DNA of 13,600 bases from Clostridia bacterium (lineage in GTDB: Bacteria; Bacillota_A; Clostridia; Oscillospirales; CAG-272), in NCBI GenBank assembly GCA_017632155.1, contig JAGBRZ010000044.1:1-13600 (forward strand), in the 5' to 3' direction. A model generated the notes under the pieces. It did not search any database, was not told where the DNA came from, and worked only from the letters and a program-made list of their open reading frames with translations. The position numbers and the translations under genes were made by a program. Of the stretch, positions 12,880 through 13,600 are shown piece by piece (position 1 is the first letter of the stretch; each line of letters begins with the position of its first letter).

Positions 12880-13600
12880 ATGGCAAAGAAGTATTGCTAT
12901 CTCTTCTCCGAGGGTAACGCAAACATGCGTGAGATCCTTGGCGGTAAGGGCGCTAACCTCGCGGAAATGACCAACATCGGTCTTCCCGTTCCCCAGGGCT
13001 TCACTATTTCTACTGAAGCTTGCACACAGTATTACGAAGACGGTCGTCAGATCAATGACGAGATCATGGCAGAGATCATGGTTTACATTGAGAAGATGGA
13101 AGGCATCACCGGCAAGAAGTTCGGCGATCTCGAGAATCCCCTTCTTGTTTCCGTTCGTTCCGGCGCACGTGCATCCATGCCCGGTATGATGGACACCATC
13201 CTCAACCTCGGTCTTAACGAGGAAGTTGTAGAAGTTATGGCTAAGAAGTCGGGCAACGCTCGTTGGGCTTATGACTGCTACAGAAGATTTATCCAGATGT
13301 ACTCCGACGTCGTTATGGAAGTCGGCAAGAAGTACTTCGAAGAGCTCATCGACAAGATGAAGGAAGAAAAGGGCGTTACCCAGGATATCGACCTGACCGC
13401 TGAGGACCTCAAGGAGCTGGCAAACCAGTTCAAGGCTGAGTACAAGGCAAAGCTGGGAGAGGACTTCCCCTCCGACCCCAAGGAGCAGCTCATGGGCGCT
13501 ATCAAGGCTGTTTTCCGCAGCTGGGACAACCCCCGTGCTAACGTCTACCGCCGCGACAACGACATCCCCTACTCCTGGGGCACCGCTGTCAACGTACAGA
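12880..13600 (+). CDS. ppdK: Pyruvate, phosphate dikinase, N-terminal part, runs off the window
   Basis: PPDK interconverts pyruvate, ATP and phosphate with PEP, AMP and pyrophosphate; in anaerobes it often runs in the glycolytic direction. The visible 240 codons open with AKKYCYLFSEGNANMREILGGKGANLAEM and contain the nucleotide-binding-domain signature VSVRSGARASMPGMMDTILNLG (90-111), then RFIQMYSDVVM and a helical insert to SWGTAVNVQ at the edge. A full enzyme has about 870-900 residues, so roughly three quarters, including the phospho-histidine and PEP domains, lie outside. AGGAGG (12867-12872) 7 nt before ATG 12880 gives a very strong start. Codons are biased to C-ending forms (GAC, AAC, ATC) more than in the neighbours, as expected for high expression. 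Confidence 0.97.
   Translation, partial: MAKKYCYLFSEGNANMREILGGKGANLAEMTNIGLPVPQGFTISTEACTQYYEDGRQINDEIMAEIMVYIEKMEGITGKKFGDLENPLLVSVRSGARASMPGMMDTILNLGLNEEVVEVMAKKSGNARWAYDCYRRFIQMYSDVVMEVGKKYFEELIDKMKEEKGVTQDIDLTAEDLKELANQFKAEYKAKLGEDFPSDPKEQLMGAIKAVFRSWDNPRANVYRRDNDIPYSWGTAVNVQ

Overview
The window reads as a chromosomal stretch of an anaerobic Clostridia-type Firmicute, probably a gut Oscillospirales/Christensenellales-like lineage. This is inferred from the gene order pth-mfd-PrsA-like lipoprotein, a glutamine synthetase of type III, an ECF-type thiamin transporter, pyruvate phosphate dikinase, AGGAGG-type ribosome binding sites, lipoprotein signal peptides and sigma-A-like promoters with 17-nt spacers. 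No phage, insertion sequence, CRISPR array, tRNA or rRNA gene was seen.

Layout. 1-103 (minus) is the 5' end of rpmG (ribosomal protein L33), which is missing from the supplied ORF list. It has a strong promoter and a structured leader of about 150 nt. Divergent from it, 422-859 encodes a small Thr-rich protein with a hydrophobic segment at each end. 860-1326 holds a terminator hairpin enclosed by inverted arrays of a 7-nt repeat, followed by a strong promoter and a structured leader for pth. pth (1327-1974) and mfd (2160-5723) are separated by a repeat- and hairpin-rich spacer. A PrsA-like foldase lipoprotein (5780-6967) has its own promoter whose -35 box overlaps the mfd stop codon.

A TPP riboswitch with an intrinsic terminator (about 7029-7190) controls thiT (7266-7877), which ends in a classic terminator. 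glnN (8001-10097) follows with its own promoter and a hairpin over its ribosome binding site. Three closely spaced genes follow: a propeller-like lipoprotein (10151-11326) and two tandem MgtC/SapB-family membrane proteins (11348-12037, 12040-12735). The window ends inside ppdK (from 12880), which has an extended -10 promoter and also runs off the edge.

Most genes are housekeeping: translation and ribosome rescue (rpmG, pth), transcription-coupled repair (mfd), extracytoplasmic folding, thiamin uptake under TPP feedback, ammonia assimilation and pyruvate/PEP interconversion. I do not see a clear new multi-gene system. The most interesting material is non-coding: the riboswitch, whose expression platform repeats part of its own aptamer; a 7-nt tandem repeat placed as long inverted arms around a terminator; and a short hairpin/RBS module repeated upstream of two unrelated genes. 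On the protein side, the lipoprotein plus paired MgtC genes is the least explained cluster.
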